Positions 45,451 to 56,429 of a DNA stretch of 64,000 nucleotides are shown here, in pieces. The notes below the pieces were generated by a model. The model searched no databases. It worked only from the letters and a program-made list of their open reading frames with translations, and was not told the origin of the DNA. This DNA comes from Ophiosphaerella korrae. Taxonomy: Eukaryota > Ascomycota > Dothideomycetes > Pleosporales > Phaeosphaeriaceae. The translations under genes and the position numbers were made by a program. How positions within the stretch are numbered: position 1 is the first letter of the stretch; each line of letters begins with the position of its first letter. Location: contig JALNQF010000033.1 in the NCBI GenBank assembly GCA_028456385.1, positions 1 to 64,000 of the forward strand, read 5' to 3'.

Positions 45451-48400
45451 CTATGCACCAGGACTGGCAGCCAACTTTGCTGGCTCCTCCGAACGAGGCG
45501 TAGCGTCTGCATCGGACCCTACAGTCGTTGCTGGGGTCGACTGAATCGGCGTTGAGGGTCGAGGATCTGGGGCTGGCGTTTGCTCGGCAGTAGGGCCGTT
45601 CGTCACAGATTCAGATCCCGATGACACCGACTGCGTATGGACAACAGCCGCTGAGTTGGGCGGAATACTCTGTACGGCACTTGCAGACTGTGCTTCAGGC
45701 TTCGATCCAGATAACGCCGCGGCAGGGTTTGCCGTGAATGTTGAAGGTGGTGCACTTAGTGGATGAGAGCCATAACCTGTTGCCGCGGCTTTGTTCGATC
45801 CTTCAGCAGCAGGACGAGCAATGTCCATCGACCGTCCCCTACCCGTGGAGTTGTCTTGAGGCGCCCTAAGGTTATGTGCAGTGTCCAATTGGCTCGAACT
45901 ACCTGGTGGGCTTTTTGCTCGCTCCCGCTTGTCCGCCCGATCTTTGTGTTCATGCATCTTCTTATGAAGCCAATCTAACGCACCGCCTTTCCTTTCAGGC
46001 TTGTCGTGATCCGGTGGGCTACCATAAGCCGTTGACATGTCTGAATCTTGCCGTGAATCATATTGCAAGCTCCGTCGTGAGCCACCGTTGCCTCCCCATC
46101 CAGAGCTGCTACCAAATGAGCTCATGCTCTTGTCACCACCCGGAACAGATCCATGCAAGTCAGTCTGGCTTGCAGTAGGCGTAGCTTTGCTGTCGCCCCG
46201 CTTGTGCGCTTTCCAAAAGCTCCGCTTCTCCTCCTTCAACTCCTCAGGTGGCTCAGCAGCCTCTGAGTACTCCGTCGCAGTCGAGTGGGACCTGAATGAA
46301 GCAGATGGTGACATACTCGGCTTGAGAGTTGTACCAGAATTGCGTGACGACACTGTGTCATTGTTATACGACTGTAAGGCGTCCTTTGAACCCCCTCCTT
46401 GGGAATAGCCCTGCGCAAATGGAGGTTGAGGAGGGTGTAATGGTGAGTGTTGTGCTAGAGGTATTAGCGCCATTCCCGCCGCAAGATCACCGCCTGTCAA
46501 GGAGTGTGTTGAACTGTGCGCACTTGGGTTGGCACTGCTATGTACACGCTTTTTCTGAAGTTTGTTCGGTTTGCGACTATCCTTTGAATCAGGTGACGCT
46601 GCAACCTTTGACAAGATCTGAGTAAATGTTCGTGTCGCTGGCGTGAATTCTACTGTGGGACCAGAATTGATGGCTCCCTCCAAGAACTCAGACCTCTCTC
46701 GTGTTGGCGTCAAATGGGGGTTTCGTTGAGCTGCGGCAGGGGCTACGGTAGGTGGTAATTGAGCTGCAGCATCTGCCGCCGTATTTGGGGTTGCATGCTC
46801 ACTTGGTGGTATAATTGTAGGAGAGGCGGGCGGAAATGCTCCAGGGATCTGGTCAGTAGCGGGGGTGACTGCTACCGGCTTACCTTGTGGAATAGGTGTT
46901 AGTGGTATGGGTGGTGGCAGCTCTATTCTCTCGGGAGGCATCGTCTGTGCGCGCTTAGGCGATGTTTGCTCCGGTACTTCTTCTAACGGTTTTGCTGACG
47001 TTGACTCCTTCACAGCTTCCGGTGCGACAACCGTTTGCTTTGATACAGGCCCTAGACTAGCAATAATAGCTGCTGCCTCTGCAGATATTGGCGATGTGAG
47101 TGGATTCTTCGTTTCCTCTGCACTAGGAGTGGTAGGACTAGAAGCTTCCTTTGGGAATCGCGGACTATTAAGCGCTGGAGAACGCTTGGAAGGTACGGTG
47201 TTACTTCGATGCACCCCAGATGTGGTTGGTGTTGCAAAAGCGGGCGTTATTGGACTTAGTCCGGCGCCAGAATGCCGTGAGCGTTTTGAGGATGTAGAGA
47301 CATTCCTGCGAACACCATTGTATTTACGAATGCTTTCAGCAGCTGCACTTGAGGAGGTCGATGCAGACCGGTTAATGCCCGAGTCATTGCGGCCCGGCGT
47401 CGTGGGAGTTCTGGCCTGAGGGGTAGGGGGTCCACTCTCAATGTGCTTGACAGTCCTTTCATCGACTGCAGTACCCTCCATACCAATCAAAAAGTGATCT
47501 TGGTTGTCGATGAGAAAGATAAGCACATCTTGACTCAATCGATAGTCTTGTGGTGACATGTCATGCTGCGGATGAGAAAGAATGCCTGGCTGAAAGATTG
47601 CGGCAAGATTATGCGTTGTCATCTTGTTGACATCAGACTTGGCAGCAAAAACGGCCAATAGATCCAGAATATACAAGAGTAGCTGACGATTGAGCGATGG
47701 TAGCCCTTTGATCAAATGTTGGTATATTCGCACGGCAGCATCTGGGTCAAACCCCCCCTCTGAAGGCGCCTGACCCTCGATTTGTCCAACAGCCTCGGCT
47801 TGATGGCCACGCAAAGGGTGACGGAAAGGATCATAGTTCCCTAGTGGAATGATAGGCTCGGGGAGGTTGTTGAAGTACCGCCGTAGGATATTGGCAGCGT
47901 CATGTACCGTATAGCCAGTCCAGTCCAGGCCTTTTCCATACCGTGGTGGTGTGTCAAAAGCAGTCTTGAGCTCTTTGATTCTCTTTTCTGAGCCAGCTAA
48001 TCGGAATATGCCTTCCACGTCGGTCGCTTCGTCATGTTAGCATTAGCTGAGGGGTGCGAGTGGTGCAACTCGCCTTTCTCCTTTAGATATACACCGCATT
48101 TGGCGACCACGATCGGCACATAGCCGTAGATATAGCTCTCTCCGTGTTCATTAAACAGCGATATGGCAACGTTTGCATAGGGTATGCTCTGGATGAGGGG
48201 TACACCGAAGATTCCGGGCAGGGCAGCCTCTGTGTAGCAATGAAGGTCAGTGAATGCATAAGATAAATATCAACGGCGACGTCGCAGGTGGCGTTAGGAA
48301 GCGCCTTCAGCCTTATCAGGGCAGCCTGGAGAGCTGAAGGCGCGAGGAGACTGCATGGCACATGCGCGCCGATGATCACGGTGAGGCCGTACCTTTTTCG

Positions 48401-48558
48401 TCTTCCTTCTTGGCCGGACGTTTGCCGAACTGCCTCCACCACGATGCTAGGTCGCGCTTAGCAGACGCTGGCTCCGGTGCTTGAACGGCGGCGGGCTGAG
48501 GCTCTCCATTGCGCACGCGCGGAGTGTGCGAGTGGTTGTTCGTGCCCGGGCTTGGCAT
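45451..48558 (-). CDS. Rho GTPase-activating protein
   Basis: Exons (minus) 48558-48393, 48229-48074 and 48026-45451, 965 residues. Intron 1 (163 bp) is GT-AG; intron 2 (47 bp, GCTAACA branch) appears to be GC-AG (AAAG/GCGAGT), the only join that restores YLKEKATDVEGIFRLAG. The RhoGAP domain spans about residues 60-285, with arginine finger R116 (EGIFRLAGSEKRIKELK), DAANILRRYFNNLPEPIIP and NKMTTHNLAAIFQPGIL. The remaining about 680 residues are Ser/Pro/Thr-rich and disordered, with many potential phosphorylation sites, a K/H-rich ALDWLHKKMHEHKDRADKRE segment, and no PH or LIM domain. It turns Rho/Cdc42-type GTPases off and so acts in polarity and wall integrity; the exact GTPase is unknown. 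Confidence 0.9.
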
Positions 48559-49468
48559 GACAGGCGACCTGAAGAGCGTCGGGGCTCTCCAGCGAGAGGC
48601 TTTGCAGGCAACGAGAGGCGGTAGGGAGGTGTCGAGTCGCGATATTCAGGTGCTGTCAGGCCCAAAGTGGGTAGGCGGTTGGAGGAGAAGCAACGCACGG
48701 ATCTGCGACGTCACAGCGAACACGCGGGACTCGGCGCTGAGAGCCACGGCGTGTGGAGAGCAAGAGTGCGCAGACGGCTGTGGGGGGCAACAGAGTCGAG
48801 TGGTGGGGACAGACCAGACACGACGGAGCTCGAGTAAGTAGCAGCAGTAGCAGCGGCGGCGGCTAGGGGGACTGGCGAAGGACAGCAGCTAGCGGCTGTG
48901 GTGTGGCTGTCGGGCCAATCGAACAGTCCTGGGTCGACTGCACAGCGTCGTCTGACTTGCAAGCACCGATGGGCCTCGGGGTGCAGGCAGGAGGGCAGCG
49001 CAATATCAAGCACTAGCGGATGGGCGGGAGAAGATGTTGTTGTTGTTTTTGTTATTGCGGCGGCGGTGGTTGGGGAGTGTATATTCCTACTTTATCGCTG
49101 TTCTAGTTCAATAATAGAAAGGCCTTGGCAGAGGATGGGGACCAGCACCGGCGCGCGGGCGGGAGGAGACGAATATGGGTTTGGGCTGGGGAGGGTTATG
49201 AGGGCGCAGGTGTGGGCTGTGCGATATATAGCGGCAGAAGATGGGCCCAAATTAAGATAGGGCATCTACCATGGTCGAGGCATGCCTTCCACGGCTATCG
49301 ACAAGCTGGCATGCTGTGGGGGTTGGGGTTGGTGGAGGAGCCATGGTCGCTGTGCGGTCCAGGCGTGAAATTTGGGAAGAGCTCGAAGCCCATCACCCTC
49401 CGTCGCTACCAATATCACATCCGGCCCGAGCACGATTTCACAAACACAAATAATCACCTTCACCCAAA
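48559..49468. promoter_or_regulatory. Upstream region between RhoGAP and TIM9
   Basis: 910 bp between head-to-head starts, long for this window. The RhoGAP-proximal half is GC-rich with GCAGCAGTAGCAGCGGCGGCGG-like low complexity near 48.84 kb, probably a long 5' leader. No supported gene. Confidence 0.45.
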
Positions 49469-49856
49469 ATGGACTCGTAAGCCAGCCAGCTGCCGCTCAG
49501 TCGCCCAGCTACTAATTGTGTGCTAGTCTCACCGCATCCGAGCAGCGCGAACTGCAGACCCGTATGGAGAAGAAGCAAATGAAGGAATTCATGAACGTGA
49601 GTTCCCACGATCATATATGCCTTATTTGGCAGTACAGGCCGCCGCTAACCCATGGCGCCAGATGTACTCAAACTTGGTCCAAAACTGCTTCGACCACTGC
49701 GTCAACGGCTTCGAGAGCAAGTCCCTTACTTCGCGCGAGGAGAGCTGCGTTATGCGATGTGTAGATAAGCACATGAAGGGATCGCAACGGCTGGGAGACA
49801 GGTTCCAGGAGCAGAATGCTGCCATGGCCCAACAAGGCGGCATGCCCGGCAGGTAA
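49469..49856 (+). CDS. TIM9: Mitochondrial import chaperone TIM9
   Basis: Exons 49469-49476, 49527-49596 and 49662-49856, 90 residues; introns 50 and 65 bp. The first coding exon is just 8 bp (ATGGACTC) but has a GTAAGC donor, and the join gives [20 protein letters not shown], the usual Tim9 start. Twin CX3C motifs: C35/C39 (CFDHC) and C55/C59 (CVMRC). Tim9 forms a hexamer with Tim10 in the intermembrane space and escorts hydrophobic carriers to the TIM22 complex; its cysteines are oxidised by Mia40. The C-terminus [12 protein letters not shown] is typical for filamentous fungi. Confidence 0.95.
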
Positions 49857-50757
49857 AACTGTCCCCTTGGTACGAGACACACGACCGAGCACTTGGGCAT
49901 ATGAATATTGTACAATAAAAATGATGATTGGGCACATGGGGCACACAGCAACCTCCTCTCTACCCAGGTTCTACGATGCATGACAACACCGGAAGTTCTT
50001 CAACCCATTGATCACAACCACGGTTCTCGCCCAACGGCGCCCCATAGGTGAGGCGTTAGTGGCACAAGTCGCATTGTTGCCAAAGTGATTCTCACCGGGC
50101 AGCCCCCAGTCTGTTATGGCTTCGATGGACAATGGACTGTACCATTCAAATAACGCGGCGATGGCGAAGGGCCATGCAAGCCGTATTACCAGTCTTTTCC
50201 TTTAGAGTAATTATGAACAGGTTTATTCCATATACAAACAGTGGCCGTGCAATCACCTTCCAAAAGAAGATTTGACAAGGCCAGAAGCATCGATTTGGGA
50301 CACTTCGATATACCGAGGATCAAGGCACTGGTCGCTGTTAACTCCGTGGGACCTTGCATGCTGTGTACTGCGTGGCGCGAGCATTGTGCAAATGTATTAC
50401 AGCAAGAAGGGGGGTAATCATGACGCAATTAATATATTGCACCGCCACGAGTGTTACAGAAATGCAATAAAGCTGGAGATCGAATCTTTGTGTTTGCCAT
50501 GTCTAGCTGGGAAATTGCTGCACCGCCACAGAACGCTAGTTGATCCACCTTGGCCTACGTAGCCAAACATTAACGCACTCACGCCCTGTTTGCTGTCTAG
50601 CCAAGCCTCATCGTCACGCGTTCCCTTCTTTATAATCTGCGATGGACCCTCAGAGCCTCTGCCTACATTAAGAACTTCTTCAGACCCCCAATCAAGACAA
50701 TCAAGTTTCGATCAAGACAACCAACCAACTCAGGCTTCTTAAACTCAACCAACAATA
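49857..50757. other. 0.9-kb region, no supported gene
   Basis: TIM9 3' flank. Just before 50758 there is a leader-like stretch with repeated ATCAAGACAA units. Confidence 0.5.
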
Positions 50758-51016
50758 ATGGGTCTCATGTGGCATAAAGGATTCGGTGGAAAGCATGCTG
50801 GTAAGCATCTAGCCTATAGCTTAATTGCCGTTATCCGTTACTGATAGATGATTGCTCGGGCGCGCAGGTGGCGGTGTGGTTGCAGACAGACACGGTGTGC
50901 GACGTGCGCCTTTCAGAATATCTTGTGGACGCTTCTCGTACGTATAACATAACTGTTTCCGCTCTCTTGTTGCTAACTGTTAATAGATGCTTTAGATAAA
51001 GACAAGTTCACGACCT
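50758..51016 (+). CDS. Possible small multi-exon orphan gene (3' end unresolved)
   Basis: ATG 50758 follows an A/C-rich leader with ATCAAGACAA repeats typical of fungal 5' UTRs. Three short exons stay in frame: 50758-50800 (GTAAGC donor), 50848-50937 (GTACGT donor) and 50987-51016 (GTAAGT donor), giving MGLMWHKGFGGKHADDC and then VWLQTDTVCDVRLSEYLVDA and LDKDKFTT. The continuation beyond 51016 is unclear. One acceptor (50847) sits very close to its branch-like sequence; using the next one changes the frame and shortens the protein. No domain recognised, so the model is tentative. Confidence 0.3.
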
Positions 51017-51695
51017 GTAAGTTACATGATTCACTCCCATCGAATCGCGAGCCAAGGCACCTTAGCGTCTGCAACACCAGAGCTGCCATACAGAGCAACC
51101 TTCATCGATCAGTTACTTCCTTGTCTCACCATGAATTATTGTTGATGTACGCATAGCTCTATACCATATCATGTTCTTACGGGTTGCGACGGCGTTTATC
51201 GGGGTTGCTATAACGACAGTCTTCTTGGTACATAGTGCTGAACCAGACGATACGGATTATGGGAGGCAATCATTTTCAACAGCAGTTCAGAGATGATGCA
51301 GACTATAGCTTAATACAATTTCATGCCATAGCAACCACTATGGGTATCTAATGACCAATGTGATATCACGATATACCCAGTCCGGCACCCCGTCGGCTGG
51401 AAATGTAGGAGAATCGCTCTACCAGATACTTCAGTTAGATGCCGACAATAATCTATGCATTATCTTATCTGTGAGCCAATGGTACTGAAATACCCTTACC
51501 TTACTTATAATTACTTGAAAAGGGTTTCTGGGCGATTTGGGTGGTGTTGGGATACGCTACCTAAGTATCTGTTTCGCCTGTTCTCGGCTCTCCCCACTAC
51601 CTAGAGGGGCAACATATGTAAGTAAATGGCATACCTAACAACACCAGCAACCCATGGGAGAATATCGTAACAATTCCTATCATAAATATCACAAT
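51017..51695. other. Region after the possible orphan, unresolved
   Basis: May contain the last exon(s) of the preceding tentative gene (candidate acceptors near 51.08 kb) and the promoter of the racemase gene. Otherwise nothing seen. Confidence 0.4.
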
Positions 51696-52474
51696 ATGCG
51701 CTCCATACTCATAATCAATCCCAATTCAACTGAGTCTATGACCGATGGGCTGAAGCCGCTTGTCGATGCGCTTCAATTCAAAGATGTCAGTCACACCTCC
51801 CATTATCCAATTCGGCGGCTGACCACAGCTAGACCATGCATAAATACTTCACCGCCTCCTCGGGGCCAAAAAGTATCAATAACGAAGATGATGCGGCGGA
51901 ATCGGTGAAGCACTGCCTACCCAAGCTTCAACAAGACCTCGAACGCTACGATGGCTTTCTCGTCGCATGTTACTCACAGCACCCGCTGGTACCGCTACTC
52001 AAGGAGGAGAAGTTGATCAAGGAAGCTCGCAAGCCTGTGACTGGCATTTTCGAAGCGAGCGTAAGCACGAGTCTGCAAGTCATCCACCCAGACGAGAAAT
52101 TCGGCATTGTCAGCACGGGCAAGGTCTGGGAAGATATCCTCACCGAGGCTACCGTCGCATTTTTGGGGACAGGTTCAGAGGCTAGCAAGCGTTTTGCAGG
52201 TGTCGAGACGACTGGTTTGAATGCAACTGATTTGCATGATGCACCTGCGGAAGAAGTGCGTAAGCGGATGAAAGATGCTGTGAAACGACTTTTGAAGAAA
52301 GGCCAAGTTGGTGCTATCTGCCTTGGCTGCGCTAGTATGTCCAGCATGGATCAAATGGTCCGAGAAGCGTGCATTGAGGAACTGGGTGGGCTTGATGGAA
52401 ACAGAATAAGGGTCGTGGATGGGGTCATGGCAGGTGTCGCTTGGCTTGAGGGAGCTGTCCGGGCTGGTTTCTAG
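51696..52474 (+). CDS. DCG1: Asp/Glu/hydantoin racemase family protein (DCG1-like)
   Basis: Exons 51696-51785 and 51833-52474, 243 residues; the 47-bp intron has a GTCAGT donor, GGCTGAC branch and CTAG acceptor. The N-terminus MRSILIINPNSTESMTDGL is the family signature. The two catalytic cysteines of cofactor-independent racemases are present, in LVACYSQHPLV and AICLGCASM, as are the GIFEASVSTSL and KFGIVSTGKVW motifs. Length equals yeast Dcg1 (244 residues), a protein of nitrogen-catabolite-controlled allantoin-linked clusters with unproven substrate. Here no allantoin or hydantoin genes flank it, so the substrate stays open. Confidence 0.9.
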
Positions 52475-52748
52475 GCCATGCCGCTAAGTTTGAGCTTACT
52501 ACTTCATTAATTCATAGCTGCGCAGCATGCTATAATTAAATGAGTTGTTGGTTCAGATAAAACGGTCGACCAACAAGGAATGACGTAGCGGAATGCTTCT
52601 GTATGGAACCTCAGATGACCCTCACGCCAACACCACAATCTTTCTCCTACAAACATCCGAGATCATACACCACGCAACACTATACCCTAAAACAATAAGC
52701 CCTCAAATCGTACAAAGGCCAAAAATTCAGCAGCATCCGCCAGTCAGC

Positions 52749-54128
52749 ATGGAACGCCTTCCAAATGAGTTGCTCTCCCAGATCGCTTCGCATCTTGATA
52801 CGGAGCCTCCTTCCATTACTAAATTCTCTCATGAGCCCTCACCGCATCTCACCGAGTGCGACTCCACGCCGCTCAAGTTCCTATCCAGAGTATCATGGCG
52901 CTGGCGTAAAATTGTCCTACCAATCCTCTTCCGCTGCTCTCGCATCGCCCTCGATAAAGAACCTCAATGGGTCCCAATTGACGCCCGATTAGTGGATAGC
53001 ATGCAGACTCAGTTGGCGACCTTGAGTAACCATGAGTTTCAAGTCTACCACAAGATGCGCAGCAAATTCAAGAGCAGCTCAGCATTCGCGTATGAAGAGG
53101 CCTTTGATGACCTTCTTATCAATCTTTGTCGAATCCAAGAAGGAGATAATTTCTTGAAAGCTGTGCCACATATCCTCTGGCTTCCGCATCTTCCGAAGAC
53201 TTTTAAGACTTTCGTAAAGTTCGTGGCGACATACGACCTCAAGCATCATATCAGTAATGTGGTCGTAGGCACTGAAAAAGAGTACGAGCTTCACCACATT
53301 AATTCAGCAGATGCTCCACTCGCTCGCGCAGTTGCCGATATATGGTCCTCCATTTTCCGATATCTTGAACCCACCAGACTCGTGGCCGCTGCGCCACCCG
53401 CTCTTTTAGCAGGACTCCTAGATACACGGATGCTAAGTCGTGATACCTGGGCTTTCAACATGAAAATGCACTACATTGAGCTCGTACAAGCTGATCCTTC
53501 CCGTCTCGAACATATGAAGAGCGACTGTCGATCCTGGGACTCAGCCTTAATCCACCGGAGACCGTGGAGTCACCTAGGTTACAACGAAGGTTCATCAATC
53601 ACAGCGTATGGCACATATGAATATCACCTGAAACAGTCGCCTAAGATGTTGTACCTCATTCTACTCCGCTTAGCACAAGAAGTGAAGCCTTGCTGCAATA
53701 TCACATCATTCAGCTTTACCGCGGTTTTTCCCTTTGTCACAAACATCAACCCTATAATTCGAGCACTATCTAAAATCCCAACCTTGAAGCGTATATCCTT
53801 TCAGTTCGCGCCGGGGCTTGAGAACAACGTACTTGACGACCCTAAGAAGATTGGCAGGGCTCAACGGAGTGACTTCTGGCTCGAATGGAATGAGAGTTAC
53901 AAGATTACTATCGCTTACCTCGGTATATTCGATTTTGAGGATGGTGCTGAGTTCGTCAGTCAAGATTGCAAGAATAAATCGCTAGCGGAAGATGTCATAG
54001 GCTATATTGAGTTGCTGAGGAAAAGAGGAGCTGGGTGGCGACCGAGGGATGCAGAGGCAGGTATTTGGGTTCGAGACCACAGTCTTGACCGTGATGTTAC
54101 TCCTGTCACAGAGGCGGGTATTGTTTGA
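52749..54128 (+). CDS. F-box protein of unknown substrate
   Basis: Single exon, 459 residues from ATG 52749 (MERLPNELLSQIASHLDTEP). The F-box lies at residues 1 to about 65, interrupted by a loop: LPNELLSQIASHL, then PLKFLSRVSWRWRKIVLPILFR. The rest has no recognisable WD40 or Kelch repeats; scattered leucine-rich segments (ITSFSFTAVFPFV, IRALSKIPTLKRISFQF) could form irregular LRR-like strands, as in many expanded fungal F-box families. It ends in GWRPRDAEAGIWVRDHSLDR. It would recruit a substrate to the SCF ubiquitin ligase through Skp1. Target unknown. Confidence 0.8.
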   Translation: MERLPNELLSQIASHLDTEPPSITKFSHEPSPHLTECDSTPLKFLSRVSWRWRKIVLPILFRCSRIALDKEPQWVPIDARLVDSMQTQLATLSNHEFQVYHKMRSKFKSSSAFAYEEAFDDLLINLCRIQEGDNFLKAVPHILWLPHLPKTFKTFVKFVATYDLKHHISNVVVGTEKEYELHHINSADAPLARAVADIWSSIFRYLEPTRLVAAAPPALLAGLLDTRMLSRDTWAFNMKMHYIELVQADPSRLEHMKSDCRSWDSALIHRRPWSHLGYNEGSSITAYGTYEYHLKQSPKMLYLILLRLAQEVKPCCNITSFSFTAVFPFVTNINPIIRALSKIPTLKRISFQFAPGLENNVLDDPKKIGRAQRSDFWLEWNESYKITIAYLGIFDFEDGAEFVSQDCKNKSLAEDVIGYIELLRKRGAGWRPRDAEAGIWVRDHSLDRDVTPVTEAGIV

Positions 54129-55934
54129 TTAAGTACACTTCTGATGTATCATGCTATGCCATAATTCTACCTCATATGGTGAACAGAGGACCCCGCCGGT
54201 TAGTCTTCACACATATGACGCATGTTCAATCACAGGCTTACATTCAATTCGCTCTAGCCCTAGTATAGCTATGAAAGCACTCCCTTAATCTGGCTTGCAC
54301 GAATTTCCTTTCCTTAGACTTATCTAGTTTGCCTCTAGCCTTGCTGTAGAACCACAACTCTAGTACATCTCGCAGTTCTCAAAGATGGGTGAACGACTTG
54401 AATGCATAAAGTCTATCCATATCCACTACTCTTTTCATTCAACGAGCATGTTGGCCTCGCTCCATCGTAGTCGAGAGTGTCTAACTAACAGCAAGGAGCA
54501 GTACCGAAAAGATGTGTCAATAGAGATCATCAGGAAAGACTGTCAGACACTTCCTGCGATGTCAGAATATTAGCAAGGAAGAATGCTTATTCTACAAGTC
54601 ATCCTGCAACGCCAAAACGATACCACATATGTCCTGCCGATATGCCTTACCCTGTGATGCCTCTGAAATTGCACGATCAAAAGTGTTCTTGTGTACATCG
54701 AGTACCTCCTCACAAGCCCAAGCACCCAGCACCTCGCCCTCAAGCCTCCCAAGGATCTTCCTCGAGCCATAAACTTGTTCCCCGACCTCCCAACACAGTA
54801 GTCACACTCATAGCCAATACACGCACCTCGAAACCTCACGAGGCATGGCGACATGATCCGAAAAGTGCATCGAACTTGGATGACCCCATAGTGTCGCACT
54901 GCAAACGAGGAAATGAGGTTTCAATTCACCATTCGAAGAAGGATGTAAACAAGGTGCAGTTCAGTAGTGTGAAGACACTGAGGACTGAGAATGGAGGACA
55001 ATATGTGGAGAGAGTCGTCGATAACGAGTGGAAAGGGAAGAGTAAAGGACGGATGCAACAGAAAAATCATATTTAGAGAAACTTCAATGCTATACCTCAC
55101 GCCGGGCCTTGAGTAGTTCGCTTAGAGCATGGTGTGGTGGAGGAACAGTTTACCTTTATGATCTTGGCGAACACATACTAAAACAGCGAGTGTTTTAACG
55201 AGATGTTGATAGTACCGAAGGCGAAACACTTCCTTGCTAGATATCTTAGGATTATGTGTTTAAAAAATATTCTTGATTTCTGGTCTTTTCCTAGAATAGT
55301 TATGATAGGTACCGACAGATAAACACAGGGTTATGTCGATAGTGGAAGCTAGGATCGAGCCTAGGCACACTGTCACTCCCCGGGGCCTTGCTATGACCGC
55401 CGTTAGGATTGATGAAATTACCTTGGCTAGATTTTTATTAATTTCAATAAACGACAGGACCATACAAGAACACGCCTCTAAGGTCACTGATAAAGGCGGT
55501 CAATGTTAGGGATGATTCAAGAACCAAAAGTGTGTGTTATAGCCACCTCCAAGTCTTAGCATAGTAATCTTTCCAAGGCGACAGTATGCCATATGACCAC
55601 TGAGACCAAAGTGAAAGTATTCAATGCGCAACAAACGTTCACTAACCTGACACACATCACCCACTCTGCAGTACCACCAGGTACAGAGTATCTCTAGTAA
55701 CATCTTCCAGTCGCTTCTGCACGAACATGGCCAGGGTGCACAATCTACTCTCAGCAGTTGGTAGAAGGACAATCGATAGCTAAGATACACTGCAGGCATC
55801 ATATTCATCAGAACTGCACTGATCCATACTTCCGGAATGAGGGCAGGGTACGGGCTGAGTTGGAAAGCTTTGGATGTGTTTGGAAGGTCCTTCCCCCTCC
55901 ATTTGAGGCACGCTATGTCGATATATAAGAACCC
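54129..55934. other. 1.8-kb gene-poor region
   Basis: A 144-codon frame starting ATG 54642 (MPYPVMPLKLHDQ) is polar and lysine/proline-rich but has no domain or homolog I recognise; others are shorter. No RNA gene seen. Confidence 0.45.
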
Positions 55935-56429
55935 ATGAATGCGGTAGCATGTCAAGTCTGTGATCCATTTCCAGACACAACGCCTGAAATGGTGACTTTT
56001 GTCCCATTCAAATGCCAGGACAAACACCTATTCCACGCCGATTGTATCGAAGGCCTAGTTCAAAGCATGACTAGGGACTTGCGTAGTTCCACAGGCGACT
56101 TATGGTCTAGGAAGTTCAAGAACGTGCCTTGCCCCACCTGCCACATAATAGTAAGCTACATTCGGCTCAAACTTCTACTAGCGAGCAAGCCACTGGTAAT
56201 CCTCAGCGCTCCTATATGTCGCCTAAGTCTTCGTGATGAATGGATCAAGGCAGCATACGAGCCTCAAGAACCATATAGCGGCAGTCTTTTCAGACATGTC
56301 ACCTCGCACAACGTTTGCGAAGAAGGTTCTTACACGCCGCGAGATGTTCGCCGACATGCGTTTCTTTCACTTCAATTATGTGACCGACAAGGGCCTCCTG
56401 TTATTATGGTGTTGATTAATTGTATGTAG
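55935..56429 (+). CDS. RING-H2-like zinc-finger orphan
   Basis: Uninterrupted 164-residue frame from ATG 55935. The N-terminal half contains a RING-H2 ligand pattern: CQVC, then 17 residues, CQDKHLFHADC (C-x3-H-x2-H-x2-C), and after a 29-residue loop CPTC. The hydrophobic residue before the second pair and the VPCPTCHI ending support a RING fold, hence possible E3 ubiquitin ligase activity. The C-terminal half has no domain. A TATATAAG sits only about 12 bp before the ATG, so the true start or an upstream exon may differ. It lies in a gene-poor island among decayed frames and may itself be a fragment. Confidence 0.5.
   Translation: MNAVACQVCDPFPDTTPEMVTFVPFKCQDKHLFHADCIEGLVQSMTRDLRSSTGDLWSRKFKNVPCPTCHIIVSYIRLKLLLASKPLVILSAPICRLSLRDEWIKAAYEPQEPYSGSLFRHVTSHNVCEEGSYTPRDVRRHAFLSLQLCDRQGPPVIMVLINCM

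Noticed and set aside
55506..56027. 173-codon minus-strand frame overlapping the RING-H2 gene
   Set aside because: Rich in Trp/Cys/Leu in a pattern typical of antisense reading; no domain. The RING-H2 pattern on the plus strand is more specific.
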